Assembly (NCBI RefSeq): GCF_902703175.1
Contig: NZ_CACRYJ010000029.1
Coordinates: forward strand, 1 to 49,323
Reading direction: 5' to 3'
Origin: Occultella aeris
Lineage (GTDB): Bacteria > Actinomycetota > Actinomycetes > Actinomycetales > Beutenbergiaceae
DNA length: 49,323 nucleotides
The position numbers and the translations under genes are program-made. Of the stretch, positions 8,276 through 16,779 are shown piece by piece. How positions within the stretch are numbered: position 1 is the first letter of the stretch; each line of letters opens with the position of its first letter. Under the pieces are notes generated by a model that did no database searches, was not told the DNA's origin, and was given only the letters and a program-made list of their open reading frames with translations.

Positions 8276-9561
8276 TCGATCGTGTACCCGAGGGTCTCAA
8301 GGTCGCTGACCACCGAGGTCTCGACCGTCTCGAGCGCGTCCCGGAACGGCGTCCCGTTCGCGATCGCGTCGCTGAACGCGTTGTTGAACGTGTCGAACCC
8401 GGCTGCGACGTTCGGACCCCAGGTGACCTCGACCGTGTACTCGTCGATCTGCGCCGCGAGGTCGTAGAAGTCCGGCTGGTTCGCCATGAAGCTCGGCGGC
8501 TCCGCCAGCCCGTCGAGGTCCCGGCCGCTGAGCGCCGCGGGCCAGATGTTCGCGTACTGGATGTAGGCGTTCAGCGCCTCGTCGGAGGTATTGAGCCAGA
8601 GCGCGAACTCGCGGGCCTGCTCCGGATGGTCGGACTGCGTGGTCACGATGGTGCCGGAGCCGCCCATCACGCCGGCCGCGGGCGCGTCCGGGGTCCATTG
8701 GGGCAGCGCAACCGCCTGCCAGAGGCCGGCGGTCTCCGGGGCGTTCTGCTCGATGAGCGGTGGCGTCCAGACGGCGCCGAGCCAGCTCACCAGGGTGCCG
8801 TCGGCCAGCGCGGCCTGCCACTCGGGGGTGTAGGTCTTCATGGTGGCGACGACGCCCTCGTCGACGAGGCCCTCCCAGTAGTCCGCGACCCGGTCGCTGG
8901 CGTCGCTGGCGATGTCCACCGACCAGGCGTCTCCGCTCTGGGACCACCACTGGGCGCCGGCCTGCTGGCTGAGCGCGGCGAACAGTTGCGCGTCGTTGGC
9001 CGGGAACGTCGCCAGGTAGGTGTCCGGGTCCGCGGCGTGGATTGTCCGGGCCGCCTGCGCGTACTCGTCCCAGGTGGTCGGCGCCTCGATGCCGTGCTCG
9101 GCGAAGACGTCCGTGCGGTAGAACAGCATCTGCGGCGAGGTCCCCTGCGGGACGGCGTAGTTGACGCCGCCGAAGGTGGTGAGGTTCCAGGCCGGTCCGG
9201 CCGTCTGCGCCTCGCGGTCACCCATGACGTCCGTGACGTCGGCCGCGATGTCGTTGATGATGAGGCTAGGTAGGTTGTCGTAGGTCGTGTTGGAGACGTC
9301 CGGGAGGTTGCCGGCCTCGGCCGCGGCCAGCAGCTTGGCCGTGATCTCGGCCCCGGCGACGGCGGTGTTGACCTCCACCTGGATGTCCGGGTTGGCCTCG
9401 TTCCAGACGGCGACGACCTGCTCGATGTTGGGGGCCCAGGACCAGTACTCAAGGACCACCGAACCTTCGTCCTGCTGGGATCCTGAGCACCCGGCGAGAA
9501 CCAGGGCCGAGGCTGCGAGGGCGCCCGTGAGGACGCCCAGACGTGTTCGTCGCGTTGCCAT
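8272..9561 (-). CDS. sugar ABC transporter substrate-binding lipoprotein
   Basis: A 429-residue extracytoplasmic binding protein of the CUT1 (SBP family 1) type. It has a lipoprotein signal peptide with lipobox LVLAGC, so it should be anchored at the outer face of the membrane. Internal motifs include YWSWAPNIEQVVAVWNEANP near the N-terminus and the GGSGTIVTTQSDHPEQAREF segment typical of the family. The start is the ATG before MATRRTRLG, preceded by AAGGAG; upstream in-frame codons lie within the operator. It is the first gene after the promoter and operator at 9600-9663. The ligand is unknown; the DapA-family gene in the operon suggests a sugar-acid-like compound. Confidence 0.93.
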   Translation of the reverse strand: MATRRTRLGVLTGALAASALVLAGCSGSQQDEGSVVLEYWSWAPNIEQVVAVWNEANPDIQVEVNTAVAGAEITAKLLAAAEAGNLPDVSNTTYDNLPSLIINDIAADVTDVMGDREAQTAGPAWNLTTFGGVNYAVPQGTSPQMLFYRTDVFAEHGIEAPTTWDEYAQAARTIHAADPDTYLATFPANDAQLFAALSQQAGAQWWSQSGDAWSVDIASDASDRVADYWEGLVDEGVVATMKTYTPEWQAALADGTLVSWLGAVWTPPLIEQNAPETAGLWQAVALPQWTPDAPAAGVMGGSGTIVTTQSDHPEQAREFALWLNTSDEALNAYIQYANIWPAALSGRDLDGLAEPPSFMANQPDFYDLAAQIDEYTVEVTWGPNVAAGFDTFNNAFSDAIANGTPFRDALETVETSVVSDLETLGYTIE

Positions 9562-9599
9562 GTACACCACTCCTTCGTGCTGACACTGAGGTCTTCGGA

Positions 9600-9625
9600 T
9601 CGAAACGTTACCGGTAACGTTTCGA
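9600..9625. promoter_or_regulatory. perfect 26-base palindromic LacI-family operator
   Basis: Twelve-base arms CGAAACGTTACC and GGTAACGTTTCG meet at a central CG, with one more T/A pair outside, giving 26 bases of perfect dyad. The central CG and AACGTT steps are typical of LacI-family sites. It sits immediately downstream of the promoter at 9635-9663, where bound repressor would block transcription of the sugar operon. Confidence 0.85.
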
Positions 9626-9634
9626 GGTGTGGCC

Positions 9635-9663
9635 ACTGTAGGTCGATGGCCCGAGAGGTGCAA
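9635..9663 (-). promoter_or_regulatory. promoter of the sugar transport operon
   Basis: On the minus strand, TTGCAC (-35) is followed by a 17-base spacer and TACAGT (-10), close to the housekeeping consensus. The expected start of transcription is just ahead of the palindrome at 9600-9625. The promoter lies directly after the lacI stop codon, so the operon can be expressed apart from lacI. Confidence 0.7.
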
Positions 9664-9666
9664 GCC

Positions 9667-10680
9667 TCAGGTCGCGACGGGACCCGTCGACGCGCGGACG
9701 ATGAGCTCGGGCTCGGGATAGGGCGCTTCGACCGGTCGTCCCTCGATCATCGCGATCAGCCGGGCGGCGCTCGTCCGGCCGCCGGCGTCGAAGTGCTGCC
9801 GGACCGTGGTCAGGGGCGGGTGGAAGAACTCCGACTCGGGCATGTCGTCGAACCCGACGACGCTGACGTCACCGGGCACGCGGATCCCGAGCTCGTGGAA
9901 CCGGAGCAGCGCGCCGAGGGCGATGCGGTCGTTGGCGGCGAACACCGCCGTGATCGACGCCTCGGCCGCCACTCGTTCGGCGTGGGTGTACCCGGACCGG
10001 GACTCCCAGTCGCCCTCCCAGACCATGGGGGCCTCGGCTCGCTCGGACATGAACAACTCATAGGTGGCGCGCCGCAGGTGCGCCGCGGTCCATTGGGACG
10101 GCCCGGCGATGTGGGCGATCCGCCGATGGCCGAGGTCGTGCAGGTGTTCCAGGGCGAACAGGGTGCCGCGGCGCTGCAACTCGTCGGTCTCCCTCGCACC
10201 GTCCACCAGGACCGGGATTTCGATCCGCAGGCGGCTGAGCTCATCGGCGATGCCCACGGTCGGGGAGGTGATCAGCAGCCCTTCCACCCCGTTGCGGATC
10301 AGCGTCTCGACGCCGTTGGCGAGCTGGCCCGGGTCGAGCGGATCCAGGCCCACCACCTCGACGACGTAACCCAGTTCACGGGCGGCGTCACTGGCGGCCT
10401 GCAGCACCCGGCCCGGATTGTGGCCGGCGATCTCGAACCCGAGTGCGCCGATCCGGTACGTCCGCTTTGTGGCCAGCGACCGTGCGGCCATGTTCGGCCG
10501 GTACCGTAGCTCCTCGAGCGCGGCGACCACCTTGACCTTGTTGTAGGGCCGGATGCCGCCCTCGCCGTTGAGGAACCGCGCCACGGTCTGATGGCTGACG
10601 CCTGCGCGCCGGGCCACGTCATAGATCGTGGCGGAGCGCTTCTCCTCCTGGCCCGCGTCGCGGTCGCCGTCCTCGGTCAC
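9667..10680 (-). CDS. LacI-family transcriptional regulator of the sugar operon
   Basis: A 337-residue LacI/PurR-type regulator. The N-terminal helix-turn-helix reads TIYDVARRAGVSHQTVARFLN, followed by a hinge helix (NMAARSLATKRT) and a periplasmic-binding-protein-like sensor domain ending with VSVVGFDDMPESEFFHPPLTTVRQ. The start is GTG. It lies upstream of, and on the same strand as, the lipoprotein-permease-permease-aldolase operon. The palindrome between them is the likely target. The effector is presumably the transported sugar or its product (inference). Confidence 0.94.
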   Translation of the reverse strand: MTEDGDRDAGQEEKRSATIYDVARRAGVSHQTVARFLNGEGGIRPYNKVKVVAALEELRYRPNMAARSLATKRTYRIGALGFEIAGHNPGRVLQAASDAARELGYVVEVVGLDPLDPGQLANGVETLIRNGVEGLLITSPTVGIADELSRLRIEIPVLVDGARETDELQRRGTLFALEHLHDLGHRRIAHIAGPSQWTAAHLRRATYELFMSERAEAPMVWEGDWESRSGYTHAERVAAEASITAVFAANDRIALGALLRFHELGIRVPGDVSVVGFDDMPESEFFHPPLTTVRQHFDAGGRTSAARLIAMIEGRPVEAPYPEPELIVRASTGPVAT

Positions 10681-10706
10681 GCCCCGACACTATTCCAGCG
10701 GCTCGG

Positions 10707-11189
10707 TCAGGACGGATCGGAAGCGGCCGGTTCGAGCACCACGACGGGTGTCTCCCGCGAGCGCATCGCCGCGTACTCGTCGAGATCTCCCTCGAAGAGC
10801 TCGGCGTACCGGGCCCAGAGGCGCTCGCGCTCGTCGCCCTGAGCGACGCGGCCGCGCACGGCGCGCTCCTCGCCGGGCAGGTCGACCGTGGTCTGCGGGC
10901 CTGCCTGCAGGTTCAGCCACCACGCCGGCGGCGGATCGCCCCAGCCGTTCATCGCGAGGGTGACGAGGTTCGGGCCGTCCTCGATGTACGCGAGCATGAC
11001 GGCGTGCGGGTCGCCGCTGCGTCGGCCGACGGTTCGCAGTCGCATCAGGCCGGCCTTGCCCGGCTTGGGTCGGGCGAGCCCGAGTCGCCCGCCGGTCCCG
11101 CGGAACACGGCTCGGTGGCCCGCCCAGAACATGCGGATGAACCACCGCGGGGGAAGTCGGGGCGGAGTGGACCGGCCAGTTCCGCCCAT
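10707..11189 (-). CDS. deazaflavin (F420)-dependent nitroreductase-family protein
   Basis: A 160-residue protein of the Ddn/DUF385 split-barrel family, whose members use coenzyme F420H2 to reduce quinones or nitro compounds. The family pattern is visible: MRLRTVGRRSGDPHAVMLAYIEDG, then LVTLAMNGWGDPPPAWWLNLQAGP, then RLWARYAELFEGDLDEYAAM near the C-terminus. The ATG start has GGAG 8 bases upstream. It is transcribed in the direction of lacI but separated from it by only a short gap, so cotranscription is possible but not shown. The physiological substrate is unknown. Confidence 0.85.
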   Translation of the reverse strand: MGGTGRSTPPRLPPRWFIRMFWAGHRAVFRGTGGRLGLARPKPGKAGLMRLRTVGRRSGDPHAVMLAYIEDGPNLVTLAMNGWGDPPPAWWLNLQAGPQTTVDLPGEERAVRGRVAQGDERERLWARYAELFEGDLDEYAAMRSRETPVVVLEPAASDPS

Positions 11190-11255
11190 CGCCGGTCTCC
11201 TTCGCTCGGCCCGTCCGGCCCGATATGAAACGCTACGCGGGCAGCATTGCGGCGG

Positions 11256-11687
11256 TCAACGAGCGGTGCTGTCCGGCTTCCGGGGATCGATGAGTTCGAT
11301 GTCCAGACCTTCGAAGTCGCGGACGTTCCGCGTTGCAAGGGTCGACCCGAGGTCCGCGCAGATGGCGGCGATCTGCGCGTCGAGCACCGTGATCGGTCGT
11401 CCGATCGACTCGCGGCTGCTCACGATCTCTCCGTAGCGCTCTGCTGCCGAGGCCGTGAAGGGGAGGAGAGCATCGGCGTAGGCCGAAAGGACCTCGCTCA
11501 ACGCGGTGGCCAGAGCGAGTTTGCGATGGCCCTCGGGCAACCGCGCCAGGCCGTAGTGGAGTTCAGCCGTCGTCACCGTGGTGATCGCGAGATCGGTGTC
11601 GGCGACCCGTTCGAACCAGGAGGCCACGCTTGGTTCGGGGTGGGCTCGCATCAGTTCCGAGACGACGTTCGTGTCCAGGACGATCAT
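11256..11687 (-). CDS. PIN-domain toxin (FitB/VapC-like ribonuclease)
   Basis: A 143-residue PIN-domain protein. Acidic residues expected at the Mg-dependent RNase centre are present: Asp5 in MIVLDTNVVSE, Glu42-43 region in TTAELHYGLARLP, and Asp in ITVLDAQIAAICADLG followed by LATRNVRDFEG. VapC/FitB toxins cleave tRNA or rRNA when freed from antitoxin. The start ATG overlaps the antitoxin stop by 4 bases (ATGA), the standard arrangement. Length is normal and no disabling change is seen. Confidence 0.92.
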   Translation of the reverse strand: MIVLDTNVVSELMRAHPEPSVASWFERVADTDLAITTVTTAELHYGLARLPEGHRKLALATALSEVLSAYADALLPFTASAAERYGEIVSSRESIGRPITVLDAQIAAICADLGSTLATRNVRDFEGLDIELIDPRKPDSTAR

Positions 11688-11926
11688 GCGCCCAGATCAA
11701 CCGGTCGCTGCAACTCCGTTCGGGGCGGGAGCATGAGATCGTCGACGCCATCGTGGGCGAGCGCAGCCCTGCGCAACGCGTGCATGACCGACTCCCGAGG
11801 TGGCGAGACCGCGTCCGTGAGGATCTCGCGGGCCTCGGCCTCCATGGAACGTCCGTGCTCAGCGGCGCGCAGCCGCAGGCGCTCCTTGACGCGCTCGTCC
11901 AGGTCTCGAACCAAGAGTTGAGCCAT
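11684..11926 (-). CDS. FitA-like ribbon-helix-helix antitoxin
   Basis: An 80-residue antitoxin. The N-terminal MAQLLVRDLDERVKERLR is a ribbon-helix-helix DNA-binding domain of the FitA/Phd-like VapB type; the C-terminal part (VMHALRRAALAHDGVDDLMLP) would wrap the toxin. The ATG at 11926 is chosen because GGAGG lies 5 bases upstream; an in-frame GTG at 11932 overlaps that ribosome binding site. It is autoregulated in the family, and a palindrome at 11942-11960 is the obvious operator. Confidence 0.9.
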   Translation of the reverse strand: MAQLLVRDLDERVKERLRLRAAEHGRSMEAEAREILTDAVSPPRESVMHALRRAALAHDGVDDLMLPPRTELQRPVDLGA

Positions 11927-11941
11927 GTCCACCTCCGTGGG

Positions 11942-11960
11942 TTGATATCAACGATATCAA
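11942..11960. promoter_or_regulatory. palindromic operator of the toxin-antitoxin pair
   Basis: TTGATATC (11942-11949), spacer AAC, GATATCAA (11953-11960): perfect 8-base arms, 16 bases upstream of the antitoxin ATG. It is strikingly AT-rich against the surroundings and fits a ribbon-helix-helix operator. It overlaps the last codons of the upstream cysteine desulfurase gene, so the pair must be transcribed from within or next to that gene. Confidence 0.75.
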
Positions 11961-13102
11961 ATAGTGCCAACCGCCGCGACGCTCGCCACCGCCGCGCCCA
12001 CCGACTCCGCGGCCCCGGCCAGGTCCGCCTCGGTGACGTCCCGCCCGAACGTGAACCGGACCGAGGTCTGCGCCACCTCGGGCGGCACCCCGATCGCGAT
12101 CAGCACGTGCGAGGGCTCGTCCGAGCCCGCCGCGCACGCCGATCCGCTCGAGGAGACCACGCCGAGCCGCTCCAGTTCCAGCAGCACGGCCTCCCCGCTG
12201 GTACCAGGGAAGCAGAACGACGCGTGGTTCGGCAGGCGATCGGCCCGCGGCCCGGTGAGCACCGCCGTCGGCACCAGGTCCAATACCCGGGCGATGAACG
12301 CCTCCCGTGCCGCGCGCACGCGGGGCGCCAGCTCGTCGCGCTCGACCTCGGCGAGCGACAGTGCGACCCCGAGGGCGACGGCGCCCGGCACGTTCTCGGT
12401 GCCGGAGCGTCGCTCGCGCTCCTGGCCGCCGCCGTGCAGCACCGGCTCCACCGGCAGCCGCCCGCGCAGGTATACCGCACCGATCCCCTTGCCGGCGCCG
12501 ACCTTGTGCCCGGAGATCGAGAGTGCATCCACGCCGAGGTCACGTGCGCCCACCGGCAGCCAGCCCGCCGCCTGGACGGCGTCGGTGTGGAACAGGGCAC
12601 CGCGAACGCGGGCGACCGCGGCCAGGGCGGCGACGTCCTGCACGGTGCCGATCTCGTTGTTGGCCAGCGCGATCGAGACCAGCGTGGTGTCCGGGCGCAG
12701 GGCCGCGGCGAGCGCCTCCGGCGTCACCACCCCTTCGGCGTCCACCGCCACCCGCGTCACCGTGAACCCGTGCACCCGCACCAGGTAGTCCACCGAGGCC
12801 AGCACGGCCTCGTGCTCGATCCCGGTCGTGACGAGGTGCCGCCCACGTGGGTTCGCCAGCGCCAGCCCCTTGATCGCCAGGTTCGCGCCCTCGGTCCCGC
12901 CGGAGGTGAACACCACCTCACCGGGCCGGCAGCCGAGCACGCCCGCGACCCGGGACCGAGCGTCGGCCATCGCCGCGGCGGCCCGTTCGCCGACGGTGTG
13001 GTGGCTGGACGGGTTCCCGAACTCTCCGGTCAGGTAGGGCCACATGGCCTCCAGCGCCTCCCGGCGCACCGGGGTCGTCGCGGCCGCATCCAGGTACAGC
13101 AT
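11957..13102 (-). CDS. cysteine desulfurase (NifS/IscS-like), last gene of the NAD operon
   Basis: A 381-residue PLP enzyme that takes sulfur from cysteine for Fe-S cluster building. Seen: the opening MLYLDAAATTPV, the PLP-lysine segment LSISGHKVGAGKG and the active-site cysteine loop SSGSACAAGSDEPSHVL. The start ATG overlaps the nadC stop (TGATG), so it is coupled to the NAD genes. NadA needs a [4Fe-4S] cluster, and in Bacillus a NifS-like protein encoded next to nadB serves this purpose. A dedicated role in loading NadA is the best inference; general SUF/tRNA thiolation roles remain possible. Confidence 0.93.
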   Translation of the reverse strand: MLYLDAAATTPVRREALEAMWPYLTGEFGNPSSHHTVGERAAAAMADARSRVAGVLGCRPGEVVFTSGGTEGANLAIKGLALANPRGRHLVTTGIEHEAVLASVDYLVRVHGFTVTRVAVDAEGVVTPEALAAALRPDTTLVSIALANNEIGTVQDVAALAAVARVRGALFHTDAVQAAGWLPVGARDLGVDALSISGHKVGAGKGIGAVYLRGRLPVEPVLHGGGQERERRSGTENVPGAVALGVALSLAEVERDELAPRVRAAREAFIARVLDLVPTAVLTGPRADRLPNHASFCFPGTSGEAVLLELERLGVVSSSGSACAAGSDEPSHVLIAIGVPPEVAQTSVRFTFGRDVTEADLAGAAESVGAAVASVAAVGTI

Positions 13103-13953
13103 CAGCCCACGCTCACGTCCAGCCCCAGGTCCAGGGCGGGGGAGGAGTGGGTCAGCGCGCCCACGGAGATCACGTCCACGCCGGTCTCGGCGATGGCGCG
13201 CACGGTGTCCAGACGCACGTTGCCGCTCGCCTCCACGATCGCCCGGCCATCGATCAGGGCGACCCCCGCACGCAGCTCGTCGAGCGTGAAGTTGTCCAGC
13301 ATGATCGTGTCGACCCCGGCAGCGAGGACCGCGTCGAGCTGGTCCATCCGGTCCACCTCCACCTCGATGTGCGTGGTGTGCGGCAGGCGCTCGCGGGCAG
13401 CCAGCAGCGCCTCGGTGACGCCGACGCCGGAATTCACCAGCACCGCCAGGTGGTTGTCCTTGACCATCACCGCATCCGACAGGGAGAACCGGTGGTTGTG
13501 CCCGCCGCCGGCCCGCACGGCGTGCCGCTCGAGCGCGCGCAGCCCCGGCGTGGTCTTGCGGGTGTCCACGATCCTCGCCCCGGTACCCGCGACGGCCTCT
13601 ACATAGGCACGCGTCGCCGTCGCGATCCCGGACAGTCGCTGCGCGAAGTTCAACCCGATCCGCTCGGCCTGCAGCACGGCGCCCGCCGGGCCGACCACCC
13701 GGGCGAGCGTCGCCCCCGCGGCGAACGCGGCGCCGTCGGGCTCTGTCAGCGTGACCTCGACCGAAGGGTCGGTCAGCGTGAACGCGGCCGCGAACACCTC
13801 GCCGCCGGCCAGCACGCCATCGGTGCGCGCCACCAGGTCGGCGGTCGCGGTGGCCGACGGCGGCACCAGCGCCGCGCAGGTCAGGTCGCCCCAGGGCGCG
13901 TCCTCGGCCAGCGCGGCGGCCACGGCCGCCTCGATCACGGTCCGGGTCAGCAT
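13102..13953 (-). CDS. nadC: nicotinate-nucleotide pyrophosphorylase (quinolinate phosphoribosyltransferase)
   Basis: A 283-residue NadC that joins quinolinate with PRPP to give nicotinate mononucleotide, CO2 and PPi. Recognised by EDAPWGDLTCAALVP near the start, ERIGLNFAQRLSGIAT, the substrate-binding DTRKTTPGLRALERHAVRAGG, the KDNHL motif and the C-terminal IEVEVDRMDQ and MLDNF segments. The start is the ATG at 13953, giving a 7-base overlap with the nadB 3' end. The longer open frame upstream is antisense-like and Arg-rich. It is the third step in this de novo pathway. Confidence 0.96.
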   Translation of the reverse strand: MLTRTVIEAAVAAALAEDAPWGDLTCAALVPPSATATADLVARTDGVLAGGEVFAAAFTLTDPSVEVTLTEPDGAAFAAGATLARVVGPAGAVLQAERIGLNFAQRLSGIATATRAYVEAVAGTGARIVDTRKTTPGLRALERHAVRAGGGHNHRFSLSDAVMVKDNHLAVLVNSGVGVTEALLAARERLPHTTHIEVEVDRMDQLDAVLAAGVDTIMLDNFTLDELRAGVALIDGRAIVEASGNVRLDTVRAIAETGVDVISVGALTHSSPALDLGLDVSVG

Positions 13954-15485
13954 GCGCCCACCGCCACGTTCCGGGCCGGCTGTGCGAGGGCGGGCGCGTC
14001 GGTGCGGAAGTGCGCCCCGACGGACTCGGTGCGTGCCAGCGCCGCCCGTGCGGTGAGCCGGGCCAGCAGGAGCAGGTTCGCGTCCTCGTGCTCGGCGGGG
14101 GACTGCGGCGCAGGTGCGCTCGCGGCCCAGACGTCCAGGGTCTCGATGGCCCGCGTGAGCCCGCCGCCGCCCCGGCGCAGCCCGACGGCGTCCCACATCA
14201 GGTCCTGGACCGCGGCCCGGGAGAACCCCGACACAGCGCCCGCCCCACGAGCGGACCCCGGCACCCGAGTGCGCACGATCTCGCGCATATCTCGAGAGGT
14301 GAGCGTGGTGTTACGCACTCGCGTGCTGGGGTGTGCCAGGGCCTGCACCGCGCGGTGGGCGAACACCGCGCCCTCGAGGAGCGAGTTCGAGGCGAGCCGG
14401 TTCGCGCCGTGCACGCCGGTCCGGGCGACCTCGCCGACGGCGTACAGCCCGGGCAGCGAGGTGCGGCCCCAGAGGTCGGTGACCACGCCGCCCATCCAGT
14501 AGTGCGCGGCCGGGGTGATCGGCACCGGGGTCCGCGCCCAGTCCAGCCCGGCCGCCCGCACGGCGGCGTCGATGCTCGGGAACCGGTGGGCGAGCACGTC
14601 CGCGCCGAACGCGGTGGCATCCAGGTAGACCGGCGCGCCCGTCGCGGCCATCCGGTCGGCCACGGCCCGGGCCACCACGTCCCTGGGGGCGAGCTCGGCG
14701 TCGGGGTGCACGGCGAGCATGAACCGTTCACCGTCGGCGTCGCGCAGCACCGCACCCTCGCCGCGCACGGCCTCGGAGACCAGGAAGTTCCCGGGCAGGG
14801 CGAGCGTGGTCGGGTGGAACTGGTAGAACTCCAGGTCCGCGAGGGCGGCGCCGGCCCGCGCGGCCGCAGCGGCGCCGTCCCCGGTGGCCACCGCGGGGTT
14901 GGACGTGTACGGGTACAGCTGGCCGGCGCCGCCGGTGGCGAGCACTACGGCGTCCGCACGGACCTCGAGGACGCCAGCCTCGCCGTCGAGCAGGCTGGCC
15001 CCGACCACGCGACCACCGGCGACCATGAGGTCGGTCAGGAACGTGTGCTCGTGGATCGCGACCGCGCTCGCGCGCACCCGCGCGGTCAGCGCCGCCTCGA
15101 TCCGGGCGCCGGTGGCGTCGCCGCCGGCGTGCAGCACCCGCGGGAACGAGTGCGCGGCCTCCAGGCCCTGGGCGAAGCGGCCGCCGGCCATGTCGAACTC
15201 GACGCCCGCGGCCACCAGGTCCCGGATCCGGGCCGGGCCCTCGGTGCACAGCACCCGGACCGCCTCGCGGTCGCACAGCCCGGCGCCGGCGGTGAGGGTG
15301 TCCGCGATGTGCGCCTCGACGTCGTCCTCGGCGAACATCACCGCGGCGATGCCGCCCTGGGCGTAGCGGGTGTTGCTGAGCCCGAGGTCGCCCTTGGTGG
15401 CCAGCACCACGTCGTGGGTGCGGGCGGCCTCCGCGGCCGCGACCAGCCCGGCGATCCCGGAGCCGATGACCAGCACGCGCGCCAT
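13947..15485 (-). CDS. nadB: L-aspartate oxidase
   Basis: A 512-residue flavoprotein that oxidises aspartate to iminoaspartate, the substrate of NadA. The N-terminal FAD-binding loop VIGSGIAGLVAAAEA, the TRYAQGGIAAV segment, EFYQFHPTTLALPG and VGEVARTGVHGANRLASNSL all match the succinate dehydrogenase/fumarate reductase flavoprotein family in its NadB branch. The ATG start follows the nadA stop by a single base. Together with NadA it forms quinolinate from aspartate and dihydroxyacetone phosphate. Confidence 0.97.
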   Translation of the reverse strand: MARVLVIGSGIAGLVAAAEAARTHDVVLATKGDLGLSNTRYAQGGIAAVMFAEDDVEAHIADTLTAGAGLCDREAVRVLCTEGPARIRDLVAAGVEFDMAGGRFAQGLEAAHSFPRVLHAGGDATGARIEAALTARVRASAVAIHEHTFLTDLMVAGGRVVGASLLDGEAGVLEVRADAVVLATGGAGQLYPYTSNPAVATGDGAAAAARAGAALADLEFYQFHPTTLALPGNFLVSEAVRGEGAVLRDADGERFMLAVHPDAELAPRDVVARAVADRMAATGAPVYLDATAFGADVLAHRFPSIDAAVRAAGLDWARTPVPITPAAHYWMGGVVTDLWGRTSLPGLYAVGEVARTGVHGANRLASNSLLEGAVFAHRAVQALAHPSTRVRNTTLTSRDMREIVRTRVPGSARGAGAVSGFSRAAVQDLMWDAVGLRRGGGGLTRAIETLDVWAASAPAPQSPAEHEDANLLLLARLTARAALARTESVGAHFRTDAPALAQPARNVAVGAC

Positions 15486-15486
15486 C

Positions 15487-16779
15487 TCAGGCTCCCGCCA
15501 CGGGCGGCTTGGCGGCGAGCATCCGTTCCAGCGCCAGCCGGGCCGGATCGGCGACGTCCGCCGGGACCGTGATCCGGTTCGGCACCTCGCCGGCCACCAA
15601 GGACTCCAGCACCCAGGCCAGGTAGCCCGGGTGGATCCGGTACATCGTGGAGCACGGGCACACCACCGGGTCCAGGCAGAAGATCGTGTGCTGCGGGTAC
15701 TGCGCGGCGAGGCGCTGGACCAGGTTCACCTCGGTGCCGATCGCGAACGTGGTGGGTTCGGTGGCGGCGTCGATCGCCTTGCGGATGTAGTCGGTGGAGC
15801 CGGACTCGTCGGCAGCGTCCACCACCGGCATCGGGCACTCCGGGTGCACGATCACGCGCACGCCGGGGTGCTCGGCGCGGGCCTGCTCGATCTGCCCCAC
15901 CGTGAACCGGCGGTGCACCGAGCAGAACCCGTGCCACAGGATCACCTGGGCGTCACCGAGGGCCCGCTCGTCGTTGCCGCCGAGGGGCTTGTTCGGGTTC
16001 CACATCGGCATCGCCTCGAGCGGTACTCCCATCGCCTTGGCGGTGTTGCGCCCGAGGTGCTGGTCCGGGAAGAACAGCACGCGCTGCCCGCGTTCGAACG
16101 CCCACTCCAGCACCGTGGCCGCGTTCGAGGACGTGCACACGATGCCGCCGTTGCGGCCGCAGAAGCCCTTCAGCGCGGCGGAGGAGTTCATGTAGGTGAC
16201 CGGGATGACCGGCACCCTGCCATTCTCGTCGGGCTCCGTGCCGTACAGCTCGGTGAGCTGCTCCCAGCACTCCTCGACCTGGTCGATGTCCGCCATGTCC
16301 GCCATCGAGCAGCCGGCGGCCAGGTTCGGCAGGATCACGGCCTGCTCGGGGCCGGAGAGGAGGTCCGCGGTCTCGGCCATGAAGTGCACGCCGCAGAAGA
16401 CGATCGCCTCCGCGTCCGGGCGGGTGAGCGACGCGTTCGCGAGCTGGAAGGAGTCGCCCACGAAATCCGCGTGTGTGACGACCTCCTCGCGCTGGTAGAA
16501 GTGTCCGAGGATGACCACCCGGTCGCCGAGCGTCGCCTTCGCGGCGCGCACGCGCGCGTCCAGGTCGGCCGGGTCCGCCTCGCGGTACTCCCTGGGCAGT
16601 TCGCCCTGACGGGGGGCGACGGCGGGGGGTGGGTCCGCCAGCGACGCGCCGGGCCCGTAGCCGGGACTGGCGTCGAACGCCCACGGGCCGCTGGCAAGGT
16701 CCGGGCTGCAGGTCGAGCCCGTGGCCCGGCCGGCGTCGATGAGCTGGATGGTGGTGTCGACCGAAGCGGTGGTCGTCAT
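15487..16779 (-). CDS. nadA: quinolinate synthase A
   Basis: A 430-residue NadA, a [4Fe-4S] enzyme that condenses iminoaspartate with dihydroxyacetone phosphate. Key segments: VILGHFYQREEV, FCGVHFMAETADLL, PNLAAGCSMADMAD with the first cluster Cys, TYMNSSAALKGFCG, VHPECPMPVVDAADESGST and the C-terminal LDPVVCPCSTMYRIHPGYL with the last cluster Cys. An N-terminal extension of ~60 residues precedes the core, as in other actinobacterial NadA. The start ATG overlaps the nrtR stop (ATGA). Confidence 0.97.
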   Translation of the reverse strand: MTTTASVDTTIQLIDAGRATGSTCSPDLASGPWAFDASPGYGPGASLADPPPAVAPRQGELPREYREADPADLDARVRAAKATLGDRVVILGHFYQREEVVTHADFVGDSFQLANASLTRPDAEAIVFCGVHFMAETADLLSGPEQAVILPNLAAGCSMADMADIDQVEECWEQLTELYGTEPDENGRVPVIPVTYMNSSAALKGFCGRNGGIVCTSSNAATVLEWAFERGQRVLFFPDQHLGRNTAKAMGVPLEAMPMWNPNKPLGGNDERALGDAQVILWHGFCSVHRRFTVGQIEQARAEHPGVRVIVHPECPMPVVDAADESGSTDYIRKAIDAATEPTTFAIGTEVNLVQRLAAQYPQHTIFCLDPVVCPCSTMYRIHPGYLAWVLESLVAGEVPNRITVPADVADPARLALERMLAAKPPVAGA

